Source: Chloroflexota bacterium (GTDB lineage: Bacteria; Chloroflexota; Anaerolineae; DTPP01). Taken from it: a stretch of 5,901 bases of DNA. Position 1 is the stretch's first letter; each line of letters begins with the position of its first letter. Where the stretch lies: NCBI GenBank assembly GCA_012514615.1, contig JAAYZY010000533.1:1-5901 (forward strand), read 5' to 3'. The position numbers were made by a program, and so were the translations under genes. Below, piece by piece: positions 4,613 to 5,901 of the stretch. The notes beneath the pieces are model-generated. The model was not told where the DNA came from and did no database searches. It worked only from the letters and a program-made list of their open reading frames with translations.

Positions 4613-5901
4613 ATGGGTGTGCGCTGGGGAGGGCTGCGCGATCGGATCCTGGCCTGGTCGTTCGTCCCCACGGCCATCATCCTTCTGGCCGTGGCCTTGG
4701 TGACCTTCTACTCCTACCAGGGGGTGACCCAGGATCTGGTGATCCAGCGGGACCAGGAGCTAGTGCGGCTGTCTGCCGGGCAAGTGTCGTCGGTGCTCAA
4801 GGAGTACACCGATCTTCTGACCTCCGTGGCCCGTACCAGCCCCTTCTATAGCAACGTCCCTGCCGCTCAGCAGGTGGGCCTGCAGCGCTCCCGCTACCGC
4901 CTGAGCATCTTCGACGGCGGCGTGGTGGTGCTGGATACCTTCGGCCTGGTGGTCGCAGCGGAGCCCCCTCGCCCAGACCTGGTGGGGCAAGACTGGTCGG
5001 ACCGGCCGTTCTTCCTGCAGATGGCCCGTTCTGCCACCCCTGGCCCCGCCTTCTCCGACCTCCTTACCGACGGGCCTGCCGGCGCGCCGGTCATCGCCGT
5101 CTGTGTGCCCATCACCGGGCCTCAGGGCGAGTTCCTGGGCGCCTTGGCCGGCTTCTTCCGCCTGGGCGATACAGCGGTGAGCACATTCTACGGCAACCTG
5201 GTGAAGCTGCGCCTGGGCCAGGGCGGCGAGAAGTACCTGGTGGACAGCCAGGGCCAGGTCATCTACCATTCTGATCTCGCCCAGGTGGGGGAGAACTACT
5301 CGCGGGAAGTGACCGTGCGCCGGCTGCTCCAGGGGGAGGTGGGTGCCCTGCGCATCGAGGCGACGCCGGTCTCCGTGGGCGAGTTCGACTACCGGGTCGA
5401 TCAGGATGTTTTGGCCGGCTTCGCGCCGGTGCCGGGCACACCGTGGGGCCTGGTCACCGAAGAGTCGTGGGAGGCGCTGACGGCGTCCAGCCGTCGTTAT
5501 CAGCGGTTTCTGCTGCTGCTGCTGGCGCTGGGCGTGGTGGTGCCGGCGGTGGTGGTGACCTTGGGCCTCCGCCGCACCCTCCAGCCCATCAAGGAGCTGA
5601 TCGCCGCGGCCCACGAGGTGGCCCGCGGCAACTTCGGCCAGTCCATCCGAGCGGCCACCGGCGACGAGATCGAAGAGCTGGCCCGCCAGTTCAACCTCAT
5701 GTCGGCCCAGCTTCAGGCTTCCTACACGCACCTGGAGCAGCGGGTGGCCGACCGTACCCGTGAGCTGGCCACGTTGAACGAGGTGGCCAGCGTGTTGAGC
5801 CATTCGCTAGACCTGCCGGACGTGCTCACCGCCGCGCTGGAGAAGACGTTCCAGGTGATGGGCATGGAGACCGGGGGCGTCTACCTGTTGGACGAGGGGA
5901 C
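4613..5901 (+). CDS. Cache-HAMP-GAF membrane sensor, probable histidine kinase, 3' partial
   Basis: The frame is open from ATG 4613 to the window end; 429 residues are visible. TM1 lies at about 12-34. An extracytoplasmic double Cache-like region spans about 38-295, with 'SDRPFFLQMARS' (129-140), 'APVIAVCVPITG' and the second lobe 'YLVDSQGQVIYHSD' (208-221) to 'FAPVPGTPWGLVTEESW'. TM2 is at 299-319. HAMP begins at about 320 with P325 and ends with 'GDEIEELARQFNLMSAQL'; then come a coiled coil 'LEQRVADRTRELATLNEVA' and the start of a GAF domain (about 388 on, 'LDLPDVLTAALEKTFQVMG..TGGVYLL'). Proteins of this form usually continue into HisKA_3/HATPase (NarX-like), less often into GGDEF or a phosphatase; the output domain is outside the window. 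GGGGAGG (4598-4604) overlaps the previous stop codon, so the gene is translationally close-coupled to the binding protein. The natural receiver candidate is the stand-alone REC protein upstream. Confidence 0.9.
   Translation, partial: MGVRWGGLRDRILAWSFVPTAIILLAVALVTFYSYQGVTQDLVIQRDQELVRLSAGQVSSVLKEYTDLLTSVARTSPFYSNVPAAQQVGLQRSRYRLSIFDGGVVVLDTFGLVVAAEPPRPDLVGQDWSDRPFFLQMARSATPGPAFSDLLTDGPAGAPVIAVCVPITGPQGEFLGALAGFFRLGDTAVSTFYGNLVKLRLGQGGEKYLVDSQGQVIYHSDLAQVGENYSREVTVRRLLQGEVGALRIEATPVSVGEFDYRVDQDVLAGFAPVPGTPWGLVTEESWEALTASSRRYQRFLLLLLALGVVVPAVVVTLGLRRTLQPIKELIAAAHEVARGNFGQSIRAATGDEIEELARQFNLMSAQLQASYTHLEQRVADRTRELATLNEVASVLSHSLDLPDVLTAALEKTFQVMGMETGGVYLLDEG

Noticed and set aside
4760..5803. 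Long open frame on the minus strand (347 codons) antisense to the sensor gene
   Set aside because: Its composition is His-, Gln- and Arg-rich without motifs. The plus-strand frame gives TM, Cache, HAMP and GAF features in the expected order.

Overview
This is a GC-rich (clearly above 60% by eye), gene-dense bacterial window. The protein styles suggest a Chloroflexota/Anaerolineae-type genome: a NarX-like Cache-HAMP-GAF sensor, a Tat-secreted family 1 solute-binding lipoprotein, a HEAT-repeat protein and an Anaerolineae-like phage connector. The assignment rests on protein style alone; no rRNA or marker gene is present.

Layout. (1) Positions 2-526 (+): the 3' part of a probable phage head-tail connector gene, closed by an intrinsic terminator (548-592). 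(2) Positions 643-846 (+): a small unassigned ORF. (3) Positions 858-1108 (-): a compact tRNA operon with its own promoter, tRNA-Pro(TGG), tRNA-Gly(TCC) and a terminator. The tRNA-Gly has G instead of the near-universal U at position 33, and its 3' end points at the phage-like gene. (4) Positions 1137-1876 (+): a HEAT-repeat protein with a good sigma70-type promoter, divergent from the tRNA promoter. (5) Positions 1951-2433 (-): a small YbjN-like protein with a very acidic C-terminus, convergent with the HEAT gene across a strong GC hairpin. (6) Positions 2434-2713: a divergent control region with several inverted repeats. (7) Positions 2714-5901 (+): a signalling cluster made of a stand-alone receiver domain protein, a Tat-exported solute-binding lipoprotein that starts at TTG, and, five bases after its stop codon, a membrane sensor (TM, double Cache, TM, HAMP, coiled coil, start of GAF) cut by the window end.

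How the parts may work together. The main point of interest is the signalling cluster. The binding protein is followed directly by a sensor gene, where a sugar ABC operon would normally carry a permease gene, and a receiver-only protein lies just upstream. This suggests a three-component sensing unit: an extracytoplasmic lipoprotein binds a ligand, the Cache-type sensor reads its state, and a receiver accepts the phosphate. That is an inference from gene order. The kinase domain itself lies outside the window.
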